Source of the DNA: Tenericutes bacterium ADurb.BinA124 | Lineage (GTDB): Bacteria > Bacillota_I > Bacilli_A > ML615J-28 > CAG-698 | NCBI GenBank assembly: GCA_002068415.1 | Contig: MVZM01000002.1 | Coordinates: 107,292-171,291 of the forward strand | Direction: 5' to 3' | DNA length: 64,000 nucleotides | Part shown: in pieces, positions 35,497 through 45,700 of the stretch | Position numbering within the stretch: the stretch's first letter is position 1 | Layout: every line of letters starts with the position of its first letter | Made by a program: the position numbers and the translations under genes | Notes under the pieces: model-generated | Databases searched by the model: none | Told to the model about the DNA's origin: nothing | The model's input: the letters and a program-made list of their open reading frames with translations, nothing else

Positions 35497-36446
35497 TTGT
35501 TTTAGGAATAGAAACCAGTTGTGATGAAACCAGTGTCGCGCTTGTGAAAGACGGTCGCGAGGTTTTGTCCAATGTTGTTTATAGTCAAATTGATGTTCAT
35601 AAAGTTTATGGCGGAGTAGTTCCGGAAGTGGCGAGTCGCCACCATGTCCAAAAAATAACCGTCGTTTTTGAAGAAGCTTTAAAAGAAGCCCAGATTAGCC
35701 CTCAAGACATTGATTTGGTAGCCGTTACCACCCATCCCGGTTTAATCGGTTCGCTTTTGGTCGGCATCAATGCGGCCAAAGCTTTTGCTTTAGCGCATGG
35801 GATTAAACTAGTTGAAGTCAATCACCTCCATGGTCATATTTATGCCAATTACTTGGAAAGTGATTTTTACTTTCCGGTTTTAGCCTTGGTGGTCTCCGGT
35901 GGGCATACGGAATTAATCCTTATGAAGGACCATTTTCAGTTTGAAGTGCTCGGCGAAACCTTGGATGATGCTGTTGGAGAAAGTTATGATAAAGTTGGTC
36001 GAGTGCTGGGTTTGGAATACCCGGCCGGAATGAAGGTGGACGCTTTAGCAATAACAGGCACTCCCAGCTACCAACTGCCCTTAGTTTATTTGGGTAAAGC
36101 CAATTTCAATTTCTCCTTTTCCGGATTAAAATCCGCTGTTATTAATCTCATTAATACGGCTCATATGAAAAAAGAAACGATTGATATCGCCAATCTTTGT
36201 GCCTCTTTCCAAAAGGTTGTGGTGCAAGTGTTAGTTGATAAAACCATGCAAGCGGCCATCATGCATCAAGTGAAGCATATTGTTGTGGCGGGGGGAGTAG
36301 CCGCAAATAAAGGTCTTCGCCAAGAGATGCAAGCCGCAGTGGCGAAACATCCCCCCCTAAAATTAAGCTTTCCGCCCCTTAAATATTGTACCGATAATGC
36401 GGCTATGATTGCAGTGGCCGGTTATTTTCAAGATAAAGGCGAATAA
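35493..36446 (+). CDS. tsaD: t6A threonylcarbamoyltransferase TsaD
   Basis: Transfers the threonylcarbamoyl group to A37 of tRNA. 317 residues. N-terminal LGIETSCDETSVALV, YGGVVPEVASRHH, the iron-site motif HLHGHIYAN, LVVSGGHTEL, GETLDDAVGESYDKVGRVLGL and VVAGGVAANKGLR are all present. Last gene of the tsaE operon. Confidence 0.97.
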   Translation: MIVLGIETSCDETSVALVKDGREVLSNVVYSQIDVHKVYGGVVPEVASRHHVQKITVVFEEALKEAQISPQDIDLVAVTTHPGLIGSLLVGINAAKAFALAHGIKLVEVNHLHGHIYANYLESDFYFPVLALVVSGGHTELILMKDHFQFEVLGETLDDAVGESYDKVGRVLGLEYPAGMKVDALAITGTPSYQLPLVYLGKANFNFSFSGLKSAVINLINTAHMKKETIDIANLCASFQKVVVQVLVDKTMQAAIMHQVKHIVVAGGVAANKGLRQEMQAAVAKHPPLKLSFPPLKYCTDNAAMIAVAGYFQDKGE

Positions 36447-36459
36447 TTATAAAAAAAGT

Positions 36460-36488
36460 TTGATTTACAAGGTAAATTATTATATAAT
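36460..36488 (+). promoter_or_regulatory. promoter of the Big2/BspA lipoprotein gene
   Basis: TTGATT, 17-bp spacer, TATAAT; start codon 53 bp downstream. Confidence 0.8.
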
Positions 36489-36541
36489 CAAATAAGTAAA
36501 CTGTGGAAAAACCATAACCAAGCATTTATTGATGGAGGCCA

Positions 36542-38389
36542 ATGCGAGTGAAGAAATTTTCAATTGCCATAATCATGTTATTAATTTTAGTGTTGGCGGG
36601 ATGCGGCGACAGTAGTTCTCCCGAGCGACTTTGGAATCATTATGTCAGCGCCATGAACGCCAAAGATATTGAAGCGGTGGCCGGTAGTTTTTATTTGGAA
36701 GACTCCGCTGATTATCATAAATTTATTGAAAACAATAATCCGGAAGTTTATTTTGCGGACTTTACTTCTATAAAAACCCGCTCCTTTAAACCGGAAGTTG
36801 TGAATGAGAATTTTTATTGTGCAGACATTACGATTAGCTTAAAGGATGCCAGTGGTAGTCAAAGCAAGCAGTTTTTAGTTTACTTTATCAGGGATTTAAA
36901 TACAGGATGGAAATTTACCAATGAAGTCAATGTCACTGCTTATGATATGGCTTTACTTGGCAATGAACCCAGCGCTTACTATTATGCGAATGTTGTGAAA
37001 AACGCAGAGGGCTTTGATTATAAATATATTTATGCCGGTATTGCCGGTGAAGCCGGTGATGATGATTTTGTGAAAATCGTTGCTCCAAACAGTAATGAAA
37101 GCACCATTGTGATTCCGGATACGATTGAAGGAAAACCGGTGAAAATAATTGGCGACTTTGCTTTTTTTAATTATTCGAAATTCTTAAGTGTTACCATTCC
37201 GACGAGCAAATTAAAAACGATTACGATTCCTAAGTCAGTGACAACAATCGAAGAATATGCTTTTTACCAAGCTAAACAACTACAGAGTTTAGTAATCCCT
37301 GCGAGTGTTAAAACAGTTGGTAAATACGCTTTTGCCAGTTGCACCGGTTTAGAAACTTTAACCATCAATGTTGATGAAGCAGCCATGTATGATCCAACTA
37401 ATATTGTCAACTTAAGCGGTCGCGACAGTATGATGATTGTTGGCAATCGCAAACTTTACATGGAAGATAATGTTACCCTAACAACTAGCGGGGCCTTGGT
37501 GGATTGGTCGACAAATGATGATGGTGTTGCCACAATTGCTGCCAATGGGAAACTCACCTTAGTGGCGCCGGGAACTGTCACGGTTAAAGCCACCAACAAA
37601 AATGATAATACTTTATATTCGGAAGCCAAGTTTACGGTTTTACCGAAAGCTCAAAAATTAATCACCAGCACGACGGATATTGAATTCTACCGTTTCACGA
37701 TTAATAGTGATTGGTTCGTGGGTGATAACCAAAAACTGGAAGTGCAATCGGAGAATGTAACTTGGTCATCATCTAATCCCGCTGTCGCTTCGGTTGATGA
37801 AACGGGAAGAGTAGTTGCTTTGAGTGCGGGAACAACAACGATTACCGCCCATTCCACAATCGCTCCGGTAGTTTCCACCGCTGAAATTACCGTGTTGCCG
37901 GTCGAACAACGAAGTGTCGTTACGACTTATTCATATACACCGATCAGTTTTACGGGCGCCCGCAAAATGTATGTTTCCGATTTAGTGACATTAGCAACCA
38001 CCGGCTATAATCTTGGTGATATTCTATGGACGAGTTCCAACAATGCCGTGGCCGCAGTATCAATGTATGATGGACGAGTTGAAGCCTTAGCGAAGGGCAA
38101 TACTGTTATCAAAGCGACTTTAATTGCCAACCCGCAAATTTATACAACGGTCAGCATTCAGGTTGCGGAAGTTACTCCGTCAATTACTTTTTCGGAGAAT
38201 TCTTTAGACCGTTTAAACAGTTTAAAAACGGTTTATATCAATGCCATTAATCCCAATAGCGTCACTTGGAAGGGCACTTTAAAACTGCGCAAAGATGCGA
38301 AGATATATGTTCCGGCCCAAAACTATGATGCTTACCTAAAGGTTTGGAAAGATTATGCGGACATGATTTATATCAAGGAAAACGAATAA
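36542..38389 (+). CDS. surface lipoprotein with BspA-type LRR and Big2 domains
   Basis: 615 residues. Lipobox LAGC with Cys21. Residues 25-130 resemble the small DUF4878/NTF2-like lumazine-type fold (ERLWNHYVSAMNAKDIEAV). Residues 165-290 hold BspA-type leucine-rich repeats (AFFNYSKFLSVTIP, KSVTTIEEYAFYQAKQLQSLVIP, KTVGKYAFASCTGLETLTI). Three Big2 modules follow at about 300-370, 380-455 and 470-545, each with the W-S/T-x-x-x-x-VA core and GTxTxKAT-type strand. Such domains occur in adhesins and cell-surface proteins. RBS GGAGGC. It has its own promoter and terminator, so it stands alone. Confidence 0.88.
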   Translation: MRVKKFSIAIIMLLILVLAGCGDSSSPERLWNHYVSAMNAKDIEAVAGSFYLEDSADYHKFIENNNPEVYFADFTSIKTRSFKPEVVNENFYCADITISLKDASGSQSKQFLVYFIRDLNTGWKFTNEVNVTAYDMALLGNEPSAYYYANVVKNAEGFDYKYIYAGIAGEAGDDDFVKIVAPNSNESTIVIPDTIEGKPVKIIGDFAFFNYSKFLSVTIPTSKLKTITIPKSVTTIEEYAFYQAKQLQSLVIPASVKTVGKYAFASCTGLETLTINVDEAAMYDPTNIVNLSGRDSMMIVGNRKLYMEDNVTLTTSGALVDWSTNDDGVATIAANGKLTLVAPGTVTVKATNKNDNTLYSEAKFTVLPKAQKLITSTTDIEFYRFTINSDWFVGDNQKLEVQSENVTWSSSNPAVASVDETGRVVALSAGTTTITAHSTIAPVVSTAEITVLPVEQRSVVTTYSYTPISFTGARKMYVSDLVTLATTGYNLGDILWTSSNNAVAAVSMYDGRVEALAKGNTVIKATLIANPQIYTTVSIQVAEVTPSITFSENSLDRLNSLKTVYINAINPNSVTWKGTLKLRKDAKIYVPAQNYDAYLKVWKDYADMIYIKENE

Positions 38390-38409
38390 ACACCCCAACG
38401 GGTGTTTTT
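38389..38409 (+). terminator. terminator after the Big2 lipoprotein
   Basis: AACACCC-CAAC-GGGTGTT hairpin followed by a run of T; it begins at the last base of the stop codon. Confidence 0.85.
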
Positions 38410-38471
38410 CCATTTCCCCAAGAAGATGATTTTGTCATCATTGATGATTGATTTAACGGGATGGAGATAAG

Positions 38472-39779
38472 ATGACTAAGACGGATTTTAATCAGTTGTA
38501 TAATAACTTTACCAATATTGCCATGGAAGCAAGGATTAGTTTTCGCATTAAGAAACTACTTTTTGAATTGCCTTCTTCGGAAGACGGTTTTAATAAATTA
38601 ATAACAACAATCCAAGAAACTAATATAACCAAGGCCCAAGCCCTAAATGATATCGAAGACTTTTTCTTAACCATGAAGTATTGTTATAGTGGTTACGAGT
38701 ATTTTAGTAGAAGAATCGATTTTGATACTTTAAAAAGGAATATCATTGATTTATTAGAAAAGAGTTCAAATGCTTATATTTCTTCAATTGCTTTGGGAGA
38801 AATGATTTTTAATCAACTTTCTGGCCATCTTAACGATGGACACTTTTCAATCATAGGTTTTGGTAATTTCTTAACATCATGGCGAGCTTATGTTACGCAA
38901 ATTGTTGTGGAAAAGGATGGGGGGAAATATCGCGTTATTAAGGGTAGTAGGAAATTACCCATCGGGACAGTAATTGAACATTCTGATTTAGCAGGAAAAT
39001 TATTACCAACCTTAATCATAGGTAATCATTATGACTGCTTTTTAATTGGAATTTATTCGCAAAAAGTAATTAACGAAATTAATGTTGGTGATGTTGTTCT
39101 TCGTACTCATATGATTGGTGCGGACAAATATGTAAAGGAAAATAGTGGCTATCTTCAAAAGTATGAAGAACATCGAGATTATAATGTTTTTTTCAGTAAG
39201 TCTTATCAGATTGATTATAATCCGGAAGCAATATTAGATGAATACTATCAGTTTGGGAAAAAATGTCGAAATAAAAAAATAACTATTTTCGATGTTGCCG
39301 GGAATCAAGGCGGTAATTCTAGGTTTCCCCAAAGCTTTATTAAAGGGTTAAATGAGTATGCCTATTGGCAATCAGGATGTGCCGTTTTAGTCAATCCCGT
39401 CTTTAATCCTCAATCCAAAGGAAAAAGTTATCAAATTGAAAGCACTCCTCAAGAATATGACAATAATAAAGGTCAATATAAGGGCACTTTATATGTCATC
39501 ATGAACAAGGGGACGACATCGTCGGGCGAAGCTGCCGTTTCATATGCAAAAAGTTGCCCCAATAGTATCTTTCTTGGTTCTGCAACGGGCGGGATTGGCA
39601 CCTTTGGTGATGTCAAACACTATCGATTAAGGAATTCAAAACTCTTATTTCAATTTGGTCATAAAATCTTTTACATGCCTAATTATGAAGAAGGTAAAGG
39701 GTTTATCCCTAATTATTGGCTTGATTCCAAAAATCCTTGGCTTTATTTAAAGCGGTATTTGAAACATAGCAAAAATTAG
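38472..39779 (+). CDS. S41-type (C-terminal processing peptidase-like) protein
   Basis: 435 residues. The C-terminal half follows the S41/TSPc fold: ITIFDVAGNQGGNSRFPQSF (the VDLRGNxGG strand), LYVIMNKGTTSSGEAAVSYAKSC (nucleophile region, where Ser lies in TSSGEA) and IFLGSATGGIGTFGDV. The N-terminal 200 residues contain LSGHLNDGHFSI, also typical of S41 proteins (the H-x-DGH segment). No signal peptide is seen, which is unusual for the family, so it may be cytosolic, or a start upstream may be missed. The basic catalytic lysine could not be placed with certainty. Weak RBS (GGAGAT). Confidence 0.75.
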   Translation: MTKTDFNQLYNNFTNIAMEARISFRIKKLLFELPSSEDGFNKLITTIQETNITKAQALNDIEDFFLTMKYCYSGYEYFSRRIDFDTLKRNIIDLLEKSSNAYISSIALGEMIFNQLSGHLNDGHFSIIGFGNFLTSWRAYVTQIVVEKDGGKYRVIKGSRKLPIGTVIEHSDLAGKLLPTLIIGNHYDCFLIGIYSQKVINEINVGDVVLRTHMIGADKYVKENSGYLQKYEEHRDYNVFFSKSYQIDYNPEAILDEYYQFGKKCRNKKITIFDVAGNQGGNSRFPQSFIKGLNEYAYWQSGCAVLVNPVFNPQSKGKSYQIESTPQEYDNNKGQYKGTLYVIMNKGTTSSGEAAVSYAKSCPNSIFLGSATGGIGTFGDVKHYRLRNSKLLFQFGHKIFYMPNYEEGKGFIPNYWLDSKNPWLYLKRYLKHSKN

Positions 39780-39990
39780 CGATTTTTAATGGCGCTGTTA
39801 AATAACTTGGGGTTTTTAAGTTTAGGAAAAAAACTAGGAATTTTTAATCTCATTATTTTAGTAGTTAAATAAACAATGGTTCTTATCATTGAAGGCATGA
39901 TGCATTCATCCATTATCAGCAGTTTTTTGATTACCAATAATCGCGCTGCTTTTTTGTTTTTTAAATTAAAGGTGATATTTGTAAAATTAT

Positions 39991-40019
39991 TTGTATTACA
40001 ACCGATAAAATGTTATAAT
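39991..40019 (+). promoter_or_regulatory. promoter of the CvpA/coiled-coil operon
   Basis: TTGTAT, 17-bp spacer, TATAAT; 40 bp before the GTG start. Confidence 0.75.
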
Positions 40020-40058
40020 AAGTAAAATAACAAGGATGGAATCTGCGAAGGAGTTCGT

Positions 40059-41771
40059 GTGGAATACTTCTCAACATTTAATTTTGATATTATTATTGTA
40101 CTGGTGTTGCTTGCTTCCCTTATTACCGGTGCTTATTATAGTTCATTCCGTCAAGGACGAAAAACATTGATGTTGATTGTTCCGTTAGTGGCTTTATATT
40201 TTGTTTTACCACCACTGATGAAGTTCATAAAATCGACTTCTGCGGTTGACAATCTCTTAATTAAAATCGTTACCTTTATTGGTCGCTATTTAAAATTAAG
40301 TGCCTACCATAATGTGATGATGACCGGTTTAGTGGCTTTGGTGGCCTTCATCGTAATGAGCTTGATTATTGCTTTCATTTATAACCTCTTTGCTCAATCG
40401 ATGGAAAAACAGGTCTTAACATCACCAACGAAGTTTTCTCGCACTTTAGCCGCTTTGCTCGGCCTCATCAACGGTTATGTTTTGGTTATTTTATTGATGT
40501 TGTTGATTAAGCCGGTCGCGGATATCAATTATCACGCTCCCCTTTCGAAACTCATCGGGGATACCAGTACAGCTTACTTACCGGTTTCCAAACTGAATGA
40601 AGTGCAAAACATTAATCCAACCTTGCATCAGGAATATCAGGAAGCCTATGATTTTATCAGTGGCAACGAAGTACAAAACACTTTAGACTATTTTGTTTCG
40701 CTTAACGATGAATTTACCGACATCAATACTTATATTGACACGATAATGTTTAATCAGCTTTCCACTGATTCAAAAGCTTTGATTACGGCCCACTTAAGCG
40801 GTAACGATTATGTGACTGCGCTTTTGACCGAAGTTAGTGGAACCTTAGTTTTAAATACGGTGTTAACGAAAGAAAAAAATCATCCGGAAATGACGACGAT
40901 TCGTGAGAAATTAAGCTACCTTAACGATTATCGTGCTTATTGGACCTTATTTTCAACACTTTTGACTGACCCAATTGCTAGCTATGACTACCAAGAAATT
41001 GCGACGATTTACCTTAATAATCAAGAGACATTATTGTCCTTATTTTCCCAACTGCGACTTCGCAATGATTTCATTCAAAAAATGAATGTCTTAAGTTTGT
41101 TTGCCCATTATTATCCGGCTTTTAAAACGATTCTAAACGATAATGCCGCCATAGATTTTACAAGTTACCGCACTCGTTTTAACCTTGCCATGAGTAATAA
41201 TTTGTATAAATATGCCCAAGCGGTGGTGACTTATGCTTTTCCTGAACGTGATAATGTCGTTATTTCGCTGCAGACTTTATTTACTGAAGTCTTAAAGCAA
41301 GAACCGAAAATGGTTTTACTGGATAAGAATATGGGCATCCCAACCCAAGTCATCTTGGCTAAACGCTATGATGAATGGTTTACGACCCCGCTTTGGGAAA
41401 CCGAAGTTTTAATTAATAGTTATTTGCTGGACAGTCTCGGAAGCCATCAAACCGGTGGTTATCCTCTTTACCATGAATATTTCTTTTTTCAATATTTGAG
41501 TAGAGGTGTAACTTGGGATAATCAATTCAGTGCCGATGATTTTGTTATCATGTTAAATAATTTAGCAGGGACTGTTACCAATGGTTTAATCACTTCCGCC
41601 CAAGCCAGCGCTTATTTGGATGGCTTGTTGGCGCAGCCCCAAAGTGTCATCCGCACTTTAGAGCAACAAGGGAAAATGACCGCTACTTTCTATGAAGAAC
41701 TTTCTCTTATAAATCACTCTTTGTTTAGCGAAAATTGGCCAAGGCTTTTGGAAGTTTTGGCGGGTGAATAA
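40059..41771 (+). CDS. CvpA-like membrane protein with a large C-terminal domain
   Basis: 570 residues from GTG 40059, preceded by GAAGGAG. The N-terminal 160 residues contain four hydrophobic segments and the layout of CvpA-type proteins (FDIIIVLVLLASLITGAYYSSFRQG, then ALLGLINGYVLVILLMLL). The remaining 400 residues are soluble-looking and helical with no recognised motif. CvpA proteins are membrane proteins linked to envelope integrity. It heads a run of at least five overlapping or closely spaced genes that includes a giant coiled-coil protein, so a role in organising envelope structures is plausible but inferred. Confidence 0.7.
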   Translation: MEYFSTFNFDIIIVLVLLASLITGAYYSSFRQGRKTLMLIVPLVALYFVLPPLMKFIKSTSAVDNLLIKIVTFIGRYLKLSAYHNVMMTGLVALVAFIVMSLIIAFIYNLFAQSMEKQVLTSPTKFSRTLAALLGLINGYVLVILLMLLIKPVADINYHAPLSKLIGDTSTAYLPVSKLNEVQNINPTLHQEYQEAYDFISGNEVQNTLDYFVSLNDEFTDINTYIDTIMFNQLSTDSKALITAHLSGNDYVTALLTEVSGTLVLNTVLTKEKNHPEMTTIREKLSYLNDYRAYWTLFSTLLTDPIASYDYQEIATIYLNNQETLLSLFSQLRLRNDFIQKMNVLSLFAHYYPAFKTILNDNAAIDFTSYRTRFNLAMSNNLYKYAQAVVTYAFPERDNVVISLQTLFTEVLKQEPKMVLLDKNMGIPTQVILAKRYDEWFTTPLWETEVLINSYLLDSLGSHQTGGYPLYHEYFFFQYLSRGVTWDNQFSADDFVIMLNNLAGTVTNGLITSAQASAYLDGLLAQPQSVIRTLEQQGKMTATFYEELSLINHSLFSENWPRLLEVLAGE

Positions 41772-41772
41772 G

Positions 41773-42774
41773 ATGGCTAAAAAGAGAAAAGAAACAATTG
41801 TGGAATATGTGTTAACGACGAAGGGTTATAACAAAGTAGTTGCGGGCAAAAACGACCACGAGGTGGGAGTTCATCCGTCCCAAAGGCAAATCAATAATCT
41901 TGATACGGCCAAAACCCAATTCTTACGCACTAATCCCTTTATGTATAATTCCAAGACTTCGGCTTATCCGATTACCAGTATTGAAGAATATCTGGTGAAA
42001 GTTCGTAAAAGTGAATTCGCTTTAGGCGATATCGTTCGTAATCCGGATCTTTCCAAAACTAAGAAACGCCGCTTGGTGAAAAGAGCCTTTAAAAATTGGA
42101 ACAAAGATTATAATACGCAAAAAAGCCGGGCTTTTAGTGACAGCGATAAAACCATGGAAGTCATCGGTGGTGTCAATTTTATGAAGATTTCCTTTGCTAC
42201 GAAGCTGGTGATGATGGTGTTGTTCTTGTTGATGATTTTTATCGTTTCCCTTAATTCCTATTTATGGATGAAAATTGCCCAAACAAATTTCGGGTTTCGG
42301 TTGCGCCAAAATGTAATGGATTTGTTCAATACCACCGCCTGGTTGAAAATGCTTGCGAACCTTACCATCTATGTTCTGGTGATGTTTATGTTCTACGCCA
42401 CCATCTACAGTATGGTTTCGAAGGATTTTGTTCGAAACCATAAAATGGCGATTAATTATTTAAAGAAGTCGGAAAAAGCCATTAGTCGTGCTTATAAAAA
42501 GAAATTTAAAAAAGCGAAAACTTATTACTTAAAGATGATTGGCTCAAAAAAACGCTCCCATCCCCCCTTGGATATTAAAAAAGTGGAAGAGGGTCAAATC
42601 AATATCACGACCTTCGATAATATCCGCAAGGTGACGGTTGACCGTGCCTATACATTAAAAAAACACCGGCCCCTTTATGTCGGTCTCAAAAATATCTTCT
42701 TATTATTAAGCTTCGGCGGTTCATTAACCGTCGTCGGTTATGCCTTATACAAAATTGTTGTTAGTCTTTTTTAG
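41773..42774 (+). CDS. membrane protein, function unknown
   Basis: 333 residues from ATG 41773 (SD-like GGGTGA at 41762-41767); an in-frame GTG at 41764 is an alternative. The first 130 residues are very basic (KKRKE, RKSEF, KKRRLVKRAFKNW). Two hydrophobic segments follow at about 140-165 and 185-210, a basic stretch rich in lysine (KKSEKAISRAYKKKFKKAK) and a last membrane segment at about 305-325. No family recognised. It lies between the CvpA-like gene and the coiled-coil gene and may anchor the latter to the membrane. Confidence 0.75.
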   Translation: MAKKRKETIVEYVLTTKGYNKVVAGKNDHEVGVHPSQRQINNLDTAKTQFLRTNPFMYNSKTSAYPITSIEEYLVKVRKSEFALGDIVRNPDLSKTKKRRLVKRAFKNWNKDYNTQKSRAFSDSDKTMEVIGGVNFMKISFATKLVMMVLFLLMIFIVSLNSYLWMKIAQTNFGFRLRQNVMDLFNTTAWLKMLANLTIYVLVMFMFYATIYSMVSKDFVRNHKMAINYLKKSEKAISRAYKKKFKKAKTYYLKMIGSKKRSHPPLDIKKVEEGQINITTFDNIRKVTVDRAYTLKKHRPLYVGLKNIFLLLSFGGSLTVVGYALYKIVVSLF

Positions 42775-42783
42775 GAGGAAAAT

Positions 42784-45700
42784 ATGGAAACTAATCCCAA
42801 AAAAACCCCAGTGAGTAGCCCCAAAAAACGCTCTGTGAAAAGTGGGGAAACTAAAAAAACCGTTGTTCCCGTTGAGGAAAAACCTGTGGATGTTGTGGAA
42901 CGTTTAAAAAATGTTTTGGCCGAAGTGCAGGAAAATAAGGAAAAACCCGTTCCTAAAAAAGCCGCTCCGGTTAAAAAGAAGGAACCGGCGAAGAAAAAAA
43001 CCACCAAAGCCAGTTCCAAAACAACAGCCAAAAAACCAGCCAGTGCTAAAAAGAAGAGTGAAGCTAAAAAAAGGCCCACTGCTTCCTTGGAGGAATTAAA
43101 TGTTAAGAGCAAAAAGCCTTTGCCGATTTCGAAAAAAAGTGAACAAACGCCGTCCGTAACGAGCGATGTGGAACGCTTAAAAGGCGTTATTTCGGCTGGC
43201 AAGCGTCTCCAACAACTAATGGAAATTAAAGAACTTAAAACCGAAAGCAAAGAACGGGTTTTAAAAGAAAAAATAAGTTTAGCACAAGGTTTAGAGGAAG
43301 ATCTGGATGAAGTCACTTTCGACGAACTTGAACAAGAACAAAGCAAAGTTCAAGAGCTGAACGAAAAAATTGCCCTTCTCCAAGCTGAGAAAGAAAAACT
43401 TGATGCCGCCATTTCTAAAGTGATGGCTGCTAAAGTAAGCGGCATTCCGATTATTGACGAAGAAAGCCTTGACTTGTCTCCCAGTTTTCCTTCAGGCGTT
43501 CCAGCTAATCAACAAGAAGAAACTTCGCCAACTTCTAAAAAAATATCTGAGATCGAGGAAGTATTAATCTCGCTCGAAAAACAGCATGCGGAGAATCAAA
43601 TTAAGTTAATGGCTGCCGAACAAGCCAATAAAGGGTTAATGGACCAATATGGTGAGCAAGCGGTTGTTGTCAATGATTTGGAAAAGGAAGTGGTTGCTCT
43701 ACGAGGAGAGGTGCTCAACGAGCAAGCCACAAACCAACAGATTAAAGACCAACTGGAAATAGAATTACAAGCTAAAGAACAATATCAAAAAGAGGCTGAG
43801 GAATTAAAGAAACAACTAGATTTATCAAAAGCTAAATTTCCGACCTTGAAAGCTGCTTTAATTGAAGAAATGGACGATAAAATAGCAATAGTCGAACAAC
43901 GCTTTCTAAATGTGAAAAAAGAAGGAACGCGCTTAAAAAGGGAATTACAAAGCCTAACGAAAAGTGTTGAAAAAGCGCAAGCGAAAGAGGAATTGGCTAA
44001 AAACAAAATGCTTGAAGAAAAGAAAGAAAAACAAACCCTAGCTAAAGAAGTTGCAAGCTTAAAAAGCAATATTGCAAAAATGGAAGCGAGTGCAGAAACA
44101 CAAATGCAAAAACAACAAGCCGTCCTCCAAGAGGCCAAAGAAACTAAGCAAGCCCAAACCGCTTTAAAACGGGAAATCACCCGTTTGGAAAAAGCGGTGG
44201 AAACGCAAAAAACCAAAGAACAACAAACGCGGGCATTATTACAAGATGAGAAGAAGGCTAACCGGCGCTTACAAAAGGATCTTGATAATTTACAAATCGC
44301 TTTTGAAAAAGAAAAGGAGAAAGCCATCCCGACGGAAAAAATCGTTGCCATCGATCAAGCCTTCCAAGACGAGAAGAAGGAAAACGCTCGCTTACAAAAG
44401 TCTTTAAATTCGCTGACGGACTCTTTTGAGAAATTAAAAGCTCAAAAAGGCACCAAAAAAGCCGAACTAGATGCAGTAAAAAAAGAAGCGGCGCGCTTAA
44501 ATAAGGATAATGAAGCTTTGAAAGCCACTTTTGATGATTTGAAAAACAAGAGTTTGGAAAACAAAAAATTATATGATGCCGAAAAGAAGTTGACAGCGAA
44601 ACTCGAAAAACGTTTGGAAAACTTGACCAAGAGTAAAAAAGAATTACAAACCACCATCCGTTATTTCAAGAAGCAAGAACAAGCTCAATTGGAAAAAGAT
44701 GCCCAAAAGGATCAATTAATTGAAGCCAAAAAAGCGGAAAAAGAACAAGTTGAAAAACAACTTGAACAATTACGTCAAGAAGTTGACGGCATGATGGCCA
44801 ATTTGCAAACTCTTCACCAAACTAATGAAACTTTGAAATCGCGTGATTATGAGGAAAATTCCTTGTTTGAAGAAGAAAATCAACAATTGCGGAGCGATAA
44901 GCAAAAAATAGCGGAAGAAAACAATCGTTTGTATGATGTGATTGAGGATTTAAGAAAAACCAATGACCAATTGAAAAATCACAATTTAGAATTAACTAAA
45001 CGCTTGGAAACAGAACTTGGCAGTTTAAATCAAAGTTTAAACAGTCAAGCCCAAGAAAATACCGCTTTATTGGCGCAATTAAACACCTTGGAAAATGAGA
45101 AAGCACAATTGGAAGCTGAACTTAAAGAACAAATGCTTCGCATTAGTGAAACTGACGAACAGGATTTGCCAGAAACCAAGCAATTAAAAGATGCCAACCA
45201 ACAATTAATAGCCGCTAATAATGATCTTAATTTAGCACTGGAACTTTTAAAAACGAAATATGCCGATTTAGAGAAAGTATTAGAAAAAGAACGCTTAGAA
45301 AAGAGTCAAATGCTTCCAAGTAAGGATGATTCGTCTAAAGTTGCCGGCTTAATCAATGAGTTAAATAGAACGCAAGATTTAGTGAAAGCGAAAGACCTTG
45401 AAGTAGAAATTTTGAAATCCGCTTTATTCCGTGAACAAAATCGGGTGGTGTCGCCTGAACCTTATCCGTTCTACAATTATGATCATCAACGCTATCAACA
45501 AAACATTCTTTATCAGCAACCGGTAGAGCCTAAAATTGCGCCTGGCCTTGTCGAACAACAAGAAAAGCAATCTTTAGTTGAAGAAATTAAAGCTTTGAAA
45601 GCGGAAATTGACAAATTGAAACAAACACCGTCTGTTGATTCCCAAGCCCTTTTGAACGAATTCCGCGAAGAACTGCTTCGTAATCGTGAAGAATTAAGTC

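Noticed and set aside
42771..43346. Minus-strand frame rich in Ser/Phe opposite the coiled-coil gene
   Set aside because: It is the antisense shadow of a Lys/Glu-rich gene and has no RBS or recognisable motif; the same holds for the similar frames at 43785, 44442, 45513 and 46488.
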